Origin: Desulfurobacteriaceae bacterium
GTDB lineage: Bacteria > Aquificota > Aquificia > Desulfurobacteriales > Desulfurobacteriaceae
NCBI GenBank assembly: GCA_027013575.1
Contig: JALWGN010000055.1
Location: forward strand, 1-34,629
DNA: 34,629 bases
Direction of reading: 5' to 3'
In this document: one piece after another, positions 1 to 9,426 of the stretch
Layout of the letters: each line of letters begins with the position of its first letter
Position numbering within the stretch: position 1 is the first letter of the stretch
Notes under the pieces: model-generated
Databases searched by the model: none
What the model was told of the DNA's origin: nothing
The model's input: the letters and a program-made list of their open reading frames with translations, nothing else
Program-made: the position numbers and the translations under genes

Positions 1-23
1 GGCCTCCCGGTCAGAGGGTTACG

Positions 24-761
24 ATGAAGGAGCTCCTTGAGGCCGGCGTCCACTTCGGCCACCAGAAGGAGCGCTGGAACCCGAAGATGAAGAAGTTCAT
101 CTTCACAGAGCGTAACGGCATCCACATTATTGACCTTCAGCAGACCATCAAGTACTTTGAGGAGGCCTACGACTACATCGCAGACCTCGTTGCAAACGGC
201 GGAACTGTTCTCTTCGTCTGTACGAAGAAGCAGGGACAGGACATCGTAGAGGAAGAGGCAAAGCGCTGCGGAATGTTCTACGTTAACAAGAGGTGGCTTG
301 GTGGAACCCTTACTAACTTCCAGACCATCAGGAAGTCTGTCTACAAACTGAAGATGCTCAAGAAGATGGAAGAGGAAGGGGTTTTAGAGCAGCTTCCAAA
401 GAAAGAGGCCGTAAGGCTCCGCAGGAAGAAGGAGAAGCTTGAGAAGTACATCGGCGGTATTGAGAACATGAACCGCCTCCCCGATGCCCTCTTCATCGTT
501 GACATCGTTCGTGAGGAGAACGCCGTTAGAGAGGCAAGAAAAGCCGGGGTTCCGATCGTTGCCCTCGTTGATACAAACGCAGACCCAGACCTTGTTGACT
601 ACCCGATTCCTGCAAACGACGACGCCATCAGAGCCATCAGGCTCCTTACGTCAAGGATTGCAGACGCAGTTCTTGAAGGAAAGATGAGGAGAGACGCCAT
701 CAAACTTGCCGAAGGTGAGGAAGCTGCCGAGGAAGAGCTTGACTTCCTGCCTGAAGAGTAA
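24..761 (+). CDS. rpsB: 30S ribosomal protein S2 (5' end uncertain, possibly partial)
   Basis: Ribosomal protein uS2, which sits on the back of the 30S subunit and helps recruit S1. The family signature AGVHFGHQ is followed by [10 protein letters not shown] and IHIIDLQQT near the N-terminus. The middle has [11 protein letters not shown] and the C-terminal half has PDALFIVD and [10 protein letters not shown]. The tail is acidic ([14 protein letters not shown]). The ATG at 24 has a modest ribosome binding site (GAGG at 14-17). However, the frame stays open to the first base of the window, and the residues just before this Met (V-T) match the usual S2 start of the form M-x-x-V-(S/T)-M-K. The true start may therefore lie outside the window. 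It is followed 18 bp later by tsf, the normal bacterial order. Confidence 0.96.
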   Translation: MKELLEAGVHFGHQKERWNPKMKKFIFTERNGIHIIDLQQTIKYFEEAYDYIADLVANGGTVLFVCTKKQGQDIVEEEAKRCGMFYVNKRWLGGTLTNFQTIRKSVYKLKMLKKMEEEGVLEQLPKKEAVRLRRKKEKLEKYIGGIENMNRLPDALFIVDIVREENAVREARKAGVPIVALVDTNADPDLVDYPIPANDDAIRAIRLLTSRIADAVLEGKMRRDAIKLAEGEEAAEEELDFLPEE

Positions 762-779
762 TTGAAGGAGGAGGAGAAA

Positions 780-1376
780 ATGGCTGAGATAACAACCCAG
801 ATGATAAAGGAGCTCCGCGAGAAAACCGGAGCCGGAATCGTTGACTGTAAAAAGGCTCTCCAGGAGGCCGGAGGAGACATAGAGAAGGCCGTTGAGATAC
901 TCAGGAAGAAGGGAGCTGCAAAAGCTGCCAAGAAGGCCGAGAGAGCTACCGCCGAGGGAATCGTCGTCTCCTACATCCACGCAGGTGGAAAGGTGGGAGC
1001 TCTCGTTGAGCTCAACTGTGAGACAGACTTCGTTGCAAGAACTGAAGACTTTAAAGCCCTCGGCCACGAGATCGCAATGCAGGTTGCCGCAATGGCTCCT
1101 GAGTACGTAAGCAGGGAGGAGGTTCCTGCTGAAGTAGTTGAGAAGGAGAAGGAAGTCCTCAGAGAGCAGGCACTTGCCGAGGGTAAGCCCGAGCACATCG
1201 TTGAGAAAATCGTTGAGGGAAGGCTCTCCAAGTTCTTCTCCGAGAAGTGCCTCTTAGAGCAGCCCTGGATCAAGGACGACAGCAAAACAATAAAAGACCT
1301 CTTAACAGACTACATCACAAAGTTAGGTGAGAACATTAAGGTTAAGCGCTTCTGCCGTTTTGAAGTTGGAAAGTAA
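780..1376 (+). CDS. tsf: Elongation factor Ts (short form)
   Basis: EF-Ts, the guanine-nucleotide exchange factor that recycles EF-Tu-GDP. The N-terminal UBA-like domain ([20 protein letters not shown]) is followed by the EF-Tu-contacting core ([15 protein letters not shown]). At 198 residues it is the short, Thermus-like form; the E. coli protein is about 283 residues and carries extra dimerisation and coiled-coil segments. I chose ATG 780 because a strong GGAGGAGG lies at 768-775. A TTG at 762, directly after the rpsB stop, is in frame but has no site of its own. Cotranscription with rpsB is expected. A terminator follows 8 bp after the stop. Confidence 0.96.
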   Translation: MAEITTQMIKELREKTGAGIVDCKKALQEAGGDIEKAVEILRKKGAAKAAKKAERATAEGIVVSYIHAGGKVGALVELNCETDFVARTEDFKALGHEIAMQVAAMAPEYVSREEVPAEVVEKEKEVLREQALAEGKPEHIVEKIVEGRLSKFFSEKCLLEQPWIKDDSKTIKDLLTDYITKLGENIKVKRFCRFEVGK

Positions 1377-1384
1377 CAGTTTTT

Positions 1385-1405
1385 GGGGGCTCTTTGCCCC
1401 CTTTT
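1385..1405 (+). terminator. Rho-independent terminator after tsf
   Basis: A GGGGGC (1385-1390) and GCCCCC (1396-1401) stem with a 5-nt loop is followed by TTTT. It closes the rpsB-tsf unit. The stem is almost the same as the one after the ferredoxin gene at 2922. Confidence 0.85.
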
Positions 1406-1407
1406 CG

Positions 1408-2719
<1,312 letters not shown>

Positions 2720-2732
2720 GGAGGTGAGTAAA

Positions 2733-2909
2733 ATGGCTCACAAGATTGATCCTGAACTCTGCATCGGCTGCGGCGCCTGCGCATCCGTATGCCCAACAAA
2801 CGCAATTCACCCAACAGACGACGGAAAGTACACAATCGTAGCTGAGGACTGTATTGACTGCGGCGCCTGCGTAGAGGTCTGCCCGACAGACGCTATCTCT
2901 GCCGAGTAG
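2733..2909 (+). CDS. 2[4Fe-4S] ferredoxin
   Basis: A small clostridial-type ferredoxin of 58 residues that carries low-potential electrons in the cytoplasm. Two cluster motifs are visible, CIGCGACASVCP and CIDCGACVEVCP, each with the C-x2-C-x2-C-x3-C-P spacing that binds one [4Fe-4S] cluster. The internal repeat shows the classic duplication. I chose ATG 2733 because AAGGAGGTGA (2718-2727) sits just upstream; a GTG at 2724 lies inside that site. It is the third gene of the pyrH unit and is followed by its own terminator. In an autotroph such ferredoxins feed reductive carboxylases and ferredoxin-linked membrane complexes; linking it to the nuo complex in this window is only inference. Confidence 0.95.
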   Translation: MAHKIDPELCIGCGACASVCPTNAIHPTDDGKYTIVAEDCIDCGACVEVCPTDAISAE

Positions 2910-2921
2910 TCGGCAACCATT

Positions 2922-2941
2922 GGGGGCGTTTGCCCCCTTTT
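2922..2941 (+). terminator. Rho-independent terminator after ferredoxin
   Basis: GGGGGC (2922-2927), a 4-nt loop, GCCCCC (2932-2937) and TTTT. It ends the pyrH-frr-ferredoxin unit. A weak -10-like TATAAG follows at 2959-2964 and could serve the next gene. Confidence 0.85.
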
Positions 2942-2976
2942 ACTCTGGTTAAGGGGGTTATAAGTAAGGGGGGATT

Positions 2977-4305
2977 TTGCTATCAAACCTGGGAAGCTAC
3001 TACAACATCTCTAAACTTCTTGCCGAGATTTCAAACCTCAGCGCTACGTTTGACCCTTCTCTCAGAGGCCACAACCTGAGAGTTTCTCTTATATCGCTTT
3101 CAATTGCAACCAAGCTTACTTTTTCACGAAACTTCCTGCTTAACGTTCTTATTGCATCACTCCTCCACGATATCGGTATTCTCTTTTTTAGAGAGAGGGA
3201 GCAGATATCTCTTCTGAAGGAAGAGAACTACGGCGACGGAGCAATTCACCTTCACGCTCTTATCGGTTATAAGCTCTTAAATCAGTACCCGTTTTTTAGA
3301 GAACCTGCAAGGATAATAAGGGATCACCACAGAACTTACTCTGAGTTTGTCTCCTCTCCCAGCAAATTTTCCTTTCCTGCTCAGATACTCTTTCTTGCAG
3401 ACAGGGTTGACGTTTGGGTTAGTAACCGCCTGGCAAAGGGTTACTCTCTTCTTGAGTCTATCGGCCTGCTGAGAGAGAAGTTGGAAAGGGGAAGGGGAAC
3501 ACTCTTTAGCCCCAAGCTCCTTGACATACTGTTTAACTTCTACTACAACAGAGAGGCCTTCTGGTTCAACATCTATACAGAGGAAGAGTACGCTAAGGAG
3601 ACGGTTTTAGACTGGCTTGATAGACTTGATTTTACTTTGAGTATTGAGGAGCTCCTCAAAACCGTTAACCTGTTCGGCTTCATAATTGACTTTAAGAGTC
3701 CCTTTACTGCAACCCACTCCTCAGGAGTTGCTCAGACTGCAACTCACCTTGCCTCTTACTTTCACTTTTCTCAGGAAGAGCTCCGCAAGATGAAGGTTGC
3801 CGGGTTTCTCCACGACGTCGGTAAGATTCTGGTTCCTACAGAGATACTGGAAAAGCCGGGGCGCCTTACGGATGACGAGTTCTTTATTATGAAGTCTCAC
3901 GTCTATCACACCTACAGAATTCTCTCCCGTTTTATATACGACGAAGACATAGTGAAGTGGGCTTCTTACCACCACGAAAAGCTTAACGGAAAAGGTTACC
4001 CTTTCAGGCTTAAGGCGAACCAGATTCCTCTAGGGTCAAGAATTATGGCGATTGCCGACATGTTTACAGCATTAACGGAAGAGAGGCCTTACAAGAGAGC
4101 GATGTCAAGCTCTGAGGCTTTAAGAATACTGATTCAGCTTTCAAAAAGGGGAGAGCTTGACGGTCAGATAGTTTCCCTGCTGGCTAAAAATCTCAGGGCT
4201 ATTGATAGAAGCAGGCAGGTTGCCCAGGAGAGGGCTTCGGAGCTCTACAGAGACCTTAAAAGGGTTGTTGGGGAGTTTGACTCCTCGGGAGGTGAAAACT
4301 GTTAG
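2977..4305 (+). CDS. Tandem HD / HD-GYP phosphohydrolase (probable c-di-GMP phosphodiesterase)
   Basis: A 442-residue cytosolic protein with two HD metal-hydrolase domains and no recognisable sensor. The N-terminal copy has H32, the HD pair 64-65, H93, the HH pair 117-118 and D142, so its metal ligands look complete, but it lacks the Lys of HDxGK and the GYP motif. The C-terminal copy is a canonical HD-GYP domain: H247, HDVGK at 279-283, H308, HHEKLNGKGYP at 332-342 and D361. HD-GYP domains hydrolyse cyclic di-GMP. The start is a TTG at 2977 with AGGGGGGA just upstream; no ATG exists nearby. The stop overlaps that of pyrF on the other strand by 4 bp. Substrate and role are inferred from the family only. 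Confidence 0.85.
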   Translation: MLSNLGSYYNISKLLAEISNLSATFDPSLRGHNLRVSLISLSIATKLTFSRNFLLNVLIASLLHDIGILFFREREQISLLKEENYGDGAIHLHALIGYKLLNQYPFFREPARIIRDHHRTYSEFVSSPSKFSFPAQILFLADRVDVWVSNRLAKGYSLLESIGLLREKLERGRGTLFSPKLLDILFNFYYNREAFWFNIYTEEEYAKETVLDWLDRLDFTLSIEELLKTVNLFGFIIDFKSPFTATHSSGVAQTATHLASYFHFSQEELRKMKVAGFLHDVGKILVPTEILEKPGRLTDDEFFIMKSHVYHTYRILSRFIYDEDIVKWASYHHEKLNGKGYPFRLKANQIPLGSRIMAIADMFTALTEERPYKRAMSSSEALRILIQLSKRGELDGQIVSLLAKNLRAIDRSRQVAQERASELYRDLKRVVGEFDSSGGENC

Positions 4306-4994
4306 ATTTCAGATAGTATCTTCTCGGCGGCCTTTTTAGGGTTGGGAGCTCCCGTTATCGGCCTCCCTATCACCATGTAGTCGGTTCCCAGTTTCACTGC
4401 GTCTTTGGGAGTAACAACCCTCTTCTGGTCGTTCTTTGCAGCCCAGGTGGGCCTTATTCCCGGCGTAACGGTTATGAAGTCCTCTCCGAGGTTCTCCTTT
4501 ATGAGCCTTACCTCCTTTGCCGAGCAGACAACTCCGTCAAGCCCCGCCCTTTTAGAGAGCTCCGCCAGCCTTAAAACCTCATCCTCAACGCTTGAGTTAA
4601 TCCCAACGCTTTTTAAGTCTTCTTCGTCCATACTTGTTAGAACGGTTACGGCAATCAGGAGTGGTCTTTCAACGCCGATCTTCTCAGAGTACTCTCTGTT
4701 GAACTCTGCTATCTGTTTCAGGAACTCGTAGCCACCGAGGGCGTGGACGTTGTACATCCAGACTCCCGCCTCTATGCCAACCCTTGCCGCAGACTTAACC
4801 GTGTTTGGAATGTCGTGGTACTTAAGGTCTAAGAAGACCTTCTTTCCCCTCTCTGAAATCTCTTTTACAACCTCTATTCCGCACCTTGAGAAGAGCTCAA
4901 GGCCAACTTTGTAGTGGTTTATCGTCTCTCCCAGCGTATCAACAAGGTTCAATGCCTTTTCGCAGCTGTCAAAGTCAAGGGCTACGATTACCAT
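4302..4994 (-). CDS. pyrF: Orotidine 5'-phosphate decarboxylase
   Basis: Decarboxylates OMP to UMP, the last step of de novo UMP synthesis. The 230-residue TIM barrel begins MVIVALDFDS. The catalytic array is visible as K29 in HYKVG and D56-x-K58-x-x-D61 in LDLKYHDIPNT. Phosphate-binding segments appear as VTPGIRP and DYMVIGRPIT near the C-terminus. I chose ATG 4994 because GAGGAG lies 8 bp upstream; a TTG at 5009 overlaps that site. The ATG begins one base after the hom stop, so the gene is tightly coupled as the third gene of alaC-hom-pyrF. Its stop overlaps the convergent HD-GYP gene. Confidence 0.96.
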   Translation of the reverse strand: MVIVALDFDSCEKALNLVDTLGETINHYKVGLELFSRCGIEVVKEISERGKKVFLDLKYHDIPNTVKSAARVGIEAGVWMYNVHALGGYEFLKQIAEFNREYSEKIGVERPLLIAVTVLTSMDEEDLKSVGINSSVEDEVLRLAELSKRAGLDGVVCSAKEVRLIKENLGEDFITVTPGIRPTWAAKNDQKRVVTPKDAVKLGTDYMVIGRPITGAPNPKKAAEKILSEI

Positions 4995-4995
4995 C

Positions 4996-6285
4996 TCAGA
5001 GCTCCTCAATCATGCAGATAAAGGTGGGTTTTACTATAACGTCTAACCTGTCTATCTCGGCTATTGCCCTGTCTATCTGCTCTTTTCTGGCAGGGTGGGT
5101 CGTCATAACTATTGGAACGCCGCCTTCAAAGTCTAAACTCTTCTGGAGGGCGCTCTTTATGCTTATCTCTTCTTTTCCGAGGATTTCGGCGATTTTTGCC
5201 AGAACTCCCGGCCTATCAACGGCTGTAAACCTCAAGTAGAAGCTTGAGGTAAACTGATTGGGGGGTTTTAGGGGGAGCTCCTCTCCCCCCTCTATCAGAC
5301 ACTCCGGAACGTCAAAAGTGTTTCCCGTTGCAACGTCAACTATGTCTGAAACAACTGCACTTGCCGTCGGTCTCCTTCCTGCTCCCTTGCCGTAGTAGAG
5401 GGTGTCTCCGACGAAGTCTCCCTCTATGAGGCAGGCGTTGAACACCCCGTTAACGCTTGAGAGTATGTTCTCTTCCGGAATCATCGTTGGGTGAACCCTT
5501 ACCTCAAGCTCGCCGTCTGTAACCTTTGCTATTGCAAGGAGCTTAACCGAGTAGCCGAACTCCTCTCTGGCTATCTCTATGTCTAAGGGGGTGAGCTCCC
5601 TTATTCCCTTAACGAAAACGTTCTCCGTTTTTACCCACCTGCAGTAGGCAAGGCTTGAGAGGATGGCTATTTTGTGGGCTGCGTCATAACCTTCAACGTC
5701 TAAAGTCGGGTCTGCCTCTGCAAATCCTAACTCCTGAGCCTCTTTTAAAGCCTTTTCAAAGCTCATCCCTTTTTGGCTCATCTCTGTAAGGATGAAGTTT
5801 GCCGTTCCGTTTATGATTCCGTAGATGGCCTCTATCCTGTTTCCTACAAGCCCTTCCCTCAGTGCCTTTATTACGGGGATTCCCCCTCCAACGCTTGCCT
5901 CAAACTTTAGTGAAACTCCGTTTTCCCTTGCTAACTTAAAGAGCTCCTCCCCGTAATCTGCAAGGAGAGCCTTGTTTGCCGTTACAACGTGTCTCTTCCT
6001 CTTTAGAGCCTCCTCTATTACCCTCTTTGCTACTCCGGTTCCTCCAATCAGCTCAACAACCGCATCACAGGGAACTTCAAGGGCTTTAAGGCCGTCGTCA
6101 AATACCTTTTCCTCTGGAACTCCAAGGGCTTTTACCTTTTCTACTTCTCTATCTGCAACAAAGGCTATCTCAACCGGTTTCCCGATTCTTTTCTCTATCA
6201 GGTTACCGTTTTTGAGAAGGAGCTCCACAACGCCGCCGCCCACCGTTCCGCAGCCGACGATTCCGACTTTAAAACTCTCCACCAC
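4996..6285 (-). CDS. hom: Homoserine dehydrogenase with ACT domain
   Basis: Reduces aspartate semialdehyde to homoserine with NAD(P)H, the branch point to threonine and methionine. The N-terminal Rossmann domain shows GIVGCGTVGGG. The substrate domain has TANKALLA, GGGIPVIKALREGL, IYGIINGTANFIL and the signature GFAEADPTLDVEGYDAAHKIAILS, which carries the catalytic Lys. The C-terminal ACT domain (YLRFTAVDRPGVLAKIAEILG) is the usual amino-acid-sensing part, so threonine feedback is likely. Two GTG starts compete: 6285 and 6282. GGAGG at 6292-6288 gives better spacing to 6282, so the first residue may be one codon later. The gene lies 11-14 bp after alaC and abuts pyrF. Confidence 0.96.
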   Translation of the reverse strand: MVESFKVGIVGCGTVGGGVVELLLKNGNLIEKRIGKPVEIAFVADREVEKVKALGVPEEKVFDDGLKALEVPCDAVVELIGGTGVAKRVIEEALKRKRHVVTANKALLADYGEELFKLARENGVSLKFEASVGGGIPVIKALREGLVGNRIEAIYGIINGTANFILTEMSQKGMSFEKALKEAQELGFAEADPTLDVEGYDAAHKIAILSSLAYCRWVKTENVFVKGIRELTPLDIEIAREEFGYSVKLLAIAKVTDGELEVRVHPTMIPEENILSSVNGVFNACLIEGDFVGDTLYYGKGAGRRPTASAVVSDIVDVATGNTFDVPECLIEGGEELPLKPPNQFTSSFYLRFTAVDRPGVLAKIAEILGKEEISIKSALQKSLDFEGGVPIVMTTHPARKEQIDRAIAEIDRLDVIVKPTFICMIEEL

Positions 6286-6296
6286 CTCCTCCAGAT

Positions 6297-7514
6297 TTAA
6301 ACCTTTATGTTCCTCAGGCCGTACTTCTCAAAAGCCCTCTTAATTCCCCTTACGGCCTGCTTTATCCTCAGCTCGTTCTCAACCAGAGCAAACCTGACGT
6401 ACTGGTCTCCGTACTCTCCAAACCCAATTCCCGGAGAGACGGCAACTTTTCCGTCTAAGAGGAGCATCTTTGCAAATTCCAGAGAGCCCATAGAGCGGAA
6501 CTTCTCCGGTATCTTCGCCCAGACGAACATCGTTGCCTTTGGCTTCTCAACGTGCCAGCCTATCCTGTTAAGACCCTCAACGAGGGTGTTCCTCCTGCTC
6601 TCGTAGATCTTCCTGTACTCCTCAACGCAGGACTGATCCCCCTTTAGGGCTATTATTGCCGCTATCTGAATGGGCTGGAACATACCGTAGTCTAAGTAGC
6701 TCTTCATCCTGTAGAGGGCGTGGATTATCTCCTTATTCCCTGCGGCAAACCCTACCCTCCAGCCTGCCATTGAGTAGGTTTTTGAGAGGGAGTAGAACTC
6801 AACGGCAACCTCTTTTGCCCCTTTCACCTGAAGGATGCTTGGGGGAACGTACCCGTCAAAAGCTATTTCTGCGTAGGCTAAGTCCTGTATAACTATCAGG
6901 TTGTTCTCCCTTGCAAAGTCAACGATCTTCTCAAAGAACTGAAGGTCAACGGTTGCCGTTGTCGGGTTGTGGGGAAAGTTGAGTATTAAGACTTTAGGTC
7001 TTGGCCAGCTCTCCTTGTAGGCCTTTACTATTGACTCAAAGAAGGCCTCCTCGTCAAACCCCTCGTCTGTAAGAATGGGTACGCTCCTTACGTCTCCCCC
7101 GGCGATGATTATTGAGTAGGGGTGAATGGGGTAGGCGGGAGTTGGAACTATTGCTACGTCCCCCGGGTTGATAAGGGTAAGTGCAAGGTGTGCCAGCCCT
7201 TCCTTTGAACCTATTGTCGTAATTACCTCTGTTTCCGGGTCAAGCTCAACGTTATACTTCCTCTTGTACCATAAGGCTAAAGCCTCTCTCAGTTTGTAGA
7301 GGCCTTTCGTCTGTGAGTAGCGGTGGTTTTTCGGGTTCTGTGCCGCCTCACAGAGTTTATCAACTATGTGTTTTGGGGTTGGAAGGTCTGGGTTCCCCAT
7401 CCCCAGGTCAACGATGTCCTCTCCAGCCCTTCTCAACTTCATCTTCAGCTCGTTAACAACTGCAAAGACGTAAGGAGGAAGTCTGTCTATTCTTGCAAAC
7501 TGGAACTGAGGCAT
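6297..7514 (-). CDS. alaC: Alanine/glutamate-pyruvate type aminotransferase (AlaC-like)
   Basis: A fold-type I PLP aminotransferase of 405 residues that closely follows E. coli Ala[21 protein letters not shown] at the start, [13 protein letters not shown], and [14 protein letters not shown] contacts are visible: N183 in NPTT, D211 and Y214 in QDLAYAE, and the Schiff-base Lys K245 in [15 protein letters not shown]. The likely reaction is pyruvate plus glutamate to alanine plus 2-oxoglutarate; LL-diaminopimelate aminotransferase is a related alternative. I chose ATG 7514 because GGTAGGAGT precedes it; in-frame codons further upstream would run across the divergent riboswitch region. It is first in an operon with hom and pyrF. 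Confidence 0.92.
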   Translation of the reverse strand: MPQFQFARIDRLPPYVFAVVNELKMKLRRAGEDIVDLGMGNPDLPTPKHIVDKLCEAAQNPKNHRYSQTKGLYKLREALALWYKRKYNVELDPETEVITTIGSKEGLAHLALTLINPGDVAIVPTPAYPIHPYSIIIAGGDVRSVPILTDEGFDEEAFFESIVKAYKESWPRPKVLILNFPHNPTTATVDLQFFEKIVDFARENNLIVIQDLAYAEIAFDGYVPPSILQVKGAKEVAVEFYSLSKTYSMAGWRVGFAAGNKEIIHALYRMKSYLDYGMFQPIQIAAIIALKGDQSCVEEYRKIYESRRNTLVEGLNRIGWHVEKPKATMFVWAKIPEKFRSMGSLEFAKMLLLDGKVAVSPGIGFGEYGDQYVRFALVENELRIKQAVRGIKRAFEKYGLRNIKV

Positions 7515-7544
7515 TTTTTTACTCCTACCTTTGAGTAAGGCTAA

Positions 7545-7550
7545 ATTATA
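7545..7550 (-). promoter_or_regulatory. Candidate -10 element for alaC-hom-pyrF
   Basis: Read on the minus strand this is a perfect TATAAT about 30 bp upstream of the alaC ATG. No strong -35 is visible. It is divergent from, and nearly overlaps, a TAGAAT at 7563-7568 (plus) that could serve the riboswitch transcript. Confidence 0.5.
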
Positions 7551-7574
7551 CAGTCCTTTTGTTAGAATTTGGCT

Positions 7575-7737
7575 GCACGGGTGAACGGGAAGTCCGGTGA
7601 AAGTCCGGCGCTGTCCCCGCAACCGTAAGCAGGGAATAACTTGCGGCCTTTGCCACTGGAGCAGAGAGGTTTAAAGCCGCTGCTTCGGGAAGGCTCTGGC
7701 CTCTAAGAACCCTGTAAGCCGGGAGACCGGCCCGTGC
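7575..7737 (+). ncRNA. Cobalamin (adenosylcobalamin) riboswitch aptamer
   Basis: The segment carries the conserved cobalamin aptamer blocks in order: GGGAAGTCCGGTGAAAGTCC at 7587-7606, CCCCGCAACCGTAAGC at 7615-7630, GCCACTGG near 7650, GGGAAGGC near 7687 and GCCGGGAGACCGGC near 7718. The outer helix P1 is GCACGGG (7575-7581) with CCCGTGC (7731-7737). It precedes genes for B12 import, as expected for a switch that shuts off uptake when cobalamin is plentiful. Core bases are intact, so it is probably functional. Confidence 0.95.
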
Positions 7738-7747
7738 GATTAACCGA

Positions 7748-7779
7748 CTGCCCTGCGGGGGTTCGGGGCAGGGAGGTGG
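7748..7779 (+). promoter_or_regulatory. Riboswitch expression platform with ribosome-binding-site hairpin
   Basis: CTGCCC (7748-7753) can pair with GGGCAG (7766-7771), or CCCTGC (7751-7756) with GCAGGG (7768-7773). Both place a stem directly against or over the btuF ribosome binding site GGGAGGTGG (7771-7779). No U-tract follows, so control is probably at translation initiation, not by termination. The choice of pairing is inference. Confidence 0.55.
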
Positions 7780-7780
7780 A

Positions 7781-8536
7781 GTGAAGAGGGTTTTCTTTGT
7801 CTTTTTCTGGTTCTTCCTGCTCTCTTTAAGCGTTTTTGGGTTTGATAGGGTTGTCTCCCTCTCTCCGGCACTTACAGACATCGTTGCTTACGTTGGAGCA
7901 GGGAAGAAGCTGGTCGGCGTTACGGTTTTCTGCTCAGGGAGTGTATGCCGGGGGAAGGAGAGAGTGGGAGGGATCGTTAACCCGAATCTGGAGAAGATCT
8001 ACTCCCTTCACCCCGACCTTGTTATTGCCACAACAATGACCCCTAAACGGGATATTGAGGCTTTGAAGCGGCTGGGTTTGAAGGTTTTGGTTTTTCGCCT
8101 CGTTTCCCTTGAAGACGTCGTTAATGCTACCGGGAAGCTGGGAGAGCTCCTTTCAGGAGATGAAGATGAGGGGAGGGAGTTATTAAGAAGAATAAGGGAG
8201 GGAGCTCTCCCTCTCTCCCGGTGTTTGAAGGGGAAAAGGGTGGTTGTCGTGATCTCCTCAAGGCCTCTCTACGTTGCAGGTAGCAGGAGTTACCTCGGGG
8301 AGATTCTGACGATGGCCGGTGCAGAAGTTCTTCCCGATACCACTTTCTCTGCCATCTCTTACGAAGCCCTTGTTCGGTTAAAGCCAGACCTCGTTATTTT
8401 CGTTGGAAGGGGAGAGTTTCACCCTCCTGGAAACTTTAAGGTTGTAAGGGTTGCGCCTTCCGACGACCTTCTCCACCCCAGTCCCCGAATTCTCAGGGGA
8501 GTTGAGGAGATTCGGAGGGCAATTTGCGGAAGGTGA
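7781..8536 (+). CDS. btuF: Periplasmic cobalamin-binding protein (BtuF-type)
   Basis: Substrate-binding protein of a B12-class ABC importer (cluster A-II, BtuF/FhuD fold). Residues 1-20 form a signal peptide (KR followed by a Phe/Leu-rich core, likely cleaved near VFG-FD); no lipobox Cys is seen. The mature part has DRVVSLSPALTDIVAYVGAGKKLVGVT, the usual start of this fold, then PNLEKIYSLHPDLVIA and a second lobe with LGEILTMAGAEVL and LKPDLVIFVGRGE. The length of 251 residues is normal. The start is GTG 7781 with GGGAGGTGG 1-2 bp upstream, part of the riboswitch platform. The riboswitch makes cobalamin the probable ligand over siderophores or haem. Confidence 0.88.
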   Translation: MKRVFFVFFWFFLLSLSVFGFDRVVSLSPALTDIVAYVGAGKKLVGVTVFCSGSVCRGKERVGGIVNPNLEKIYSLHPDLVIATTMTPKRDIEALKRLGLKVLVFRLVSLEDVVNATGKLGELLSGDEDEGRELLRRIREGALPLSRCLKGKRVVVVISSRPLYVAGSRSYLGEILTMAGAEVLPDTTFSAISYEALVRLKPDLVIFVGRGEFHPPGNFKVVRVAPSDDLLHPSPRILRGVEEIRRAICGR

Positions 8537-9426
8537 TAGTTTTCTCTCTTCTTGTCGTTCCACCCCTTCTTCTCCTCTTCTGGGACTCCCCTCCTAAAGA
8601 GGTTCTCGTTAGGCTCAGGCTTCCTGAGCTTCTCCTCTCCTTTGGCTTCGGCGGCTCACTTGCGGCCGCCGGAGGGGTTTTTCAGGGAGTTCTCAAGAAT
8701 CCACTTGCTGAACCATACACTCTGGGGAGTGCCGCGGGAGCGGCGCTTGGGGCGTCTGTTGCCTCCGTTTCTGGCTTTCCCGTTGAGTGGGGAGCTCTCT
8801 CAGGGGGACTGGGAGCGGTTCTGCTGATACTCTTTGCCTTTAAGCTGTTTAGCGACCCGCTGTCGGTTCTTCTCTTCGGTGTCGGTTTAACGGCCTTCTT
8901 CTCGGCGCTTATACTCTTCCTCTACGCCCTCTTTCCTGTTTATACGCTTCAGGAGGCGCTTCTCTTTACCCTCGGTTACATAACTCCTGTTTCCCTTACG
9001 CTTGCACTGACGCTGTTTCTCCTCTCTCTTCTCTTTACCGTTTTCCTCTTAAAGAGGTCAAAGAGTTTAGACCTTCTCTCCCTTGGTGATGAAACGGCCT
9101 TCTTCTCCGGAGTTGACCCTCAGAAGGAGAGGCTCTTTCTGCTGGTTCTCTCTTCGGTTCCCGTTTCGCTCTTTGTGGCCTACTGTGGAGTTGTAGGCTT
9201 TGTCGGGATAGTCGTTCCCCACGCCGTCAGGTTTCTGGGGTTCAGGCGGGGAACTCTCCTCATCCCGGTCTCGTTCGCCGTTGGCGGTGGAGCTCTCACC
9301 TTCTCCCAGTGGGTTGCCAGAACGGTTCTCTACCCAACGGTTCTTCCTGCAGGGGTTGTAACTGCCATTTTGGGAGTTCCTCTCTTCCTCTACATCCTCT
9401 GGAGGTACACAGGTGTTAGAGGTTAG
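8524..9426 (+). CDS. btuC: Cobalamin ABC transporter permease (BtuC/FecCD family)
   Basis: An inner-membrane permease of the FecCD family, 300 residues with about eight to nine hydrophobic segments. Family motifs include FGGSLAAAGGVFQGVLKNPLAEPYTLG near the N-terminus and VVGFVGIVVPHAVRFLGFR before the last helices, the coupling region that contacts the ATPase. The start is TTG 8524 with GGAGGG at 8514-8519, giving a 13-bp overlap with btuF; a GTG at 8533 overlapping the btuF stop is the alternative. It forms the membrane channel with the ATPase encoded next. The N-terminus is somewhat shorter than the E. coli BtuC N-terminal region. Confidence 0.9.
   Translation: MRKVIVFSLLVVPPLLLLFWDSPPKEVLVRLRLPELLLSFGFGGSLAAAGGVFQGVLKNPLAEPYTLGSAAGAALGASVASVSGFPVEWGALSGGLGAVLLILFAFKLFSDPLSVLLFGVGLTAFFSALILFLYALFPVYTLQEALLFTLGYITPVSLTLALTLFLLSLLFTVFLLKRSKSLDLLSLGDETAFFSGVDPQKERLFLLVLSSVPVSLFVAYCGVVGFVGIVVPHAVRFLGFRRGTLLIPVSFAVGGGALTFSQWVARTVLYPTVLPAGVVTAILGVPLFLYILWRYTGVRG

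Noticed and set aside
651-1196. A 181-codon minus-strand open frame over rpsB and tsf
   Set aside because: It is a shadow of two essential, conserved genes, with low-complexity Leu/Ser content.
7575-7779. A tRNA or T-box in the region before btuF
   Set aside because: All conserved blocks match the cobalamin aptamer; no anticodon arm or T-box sequence is present.
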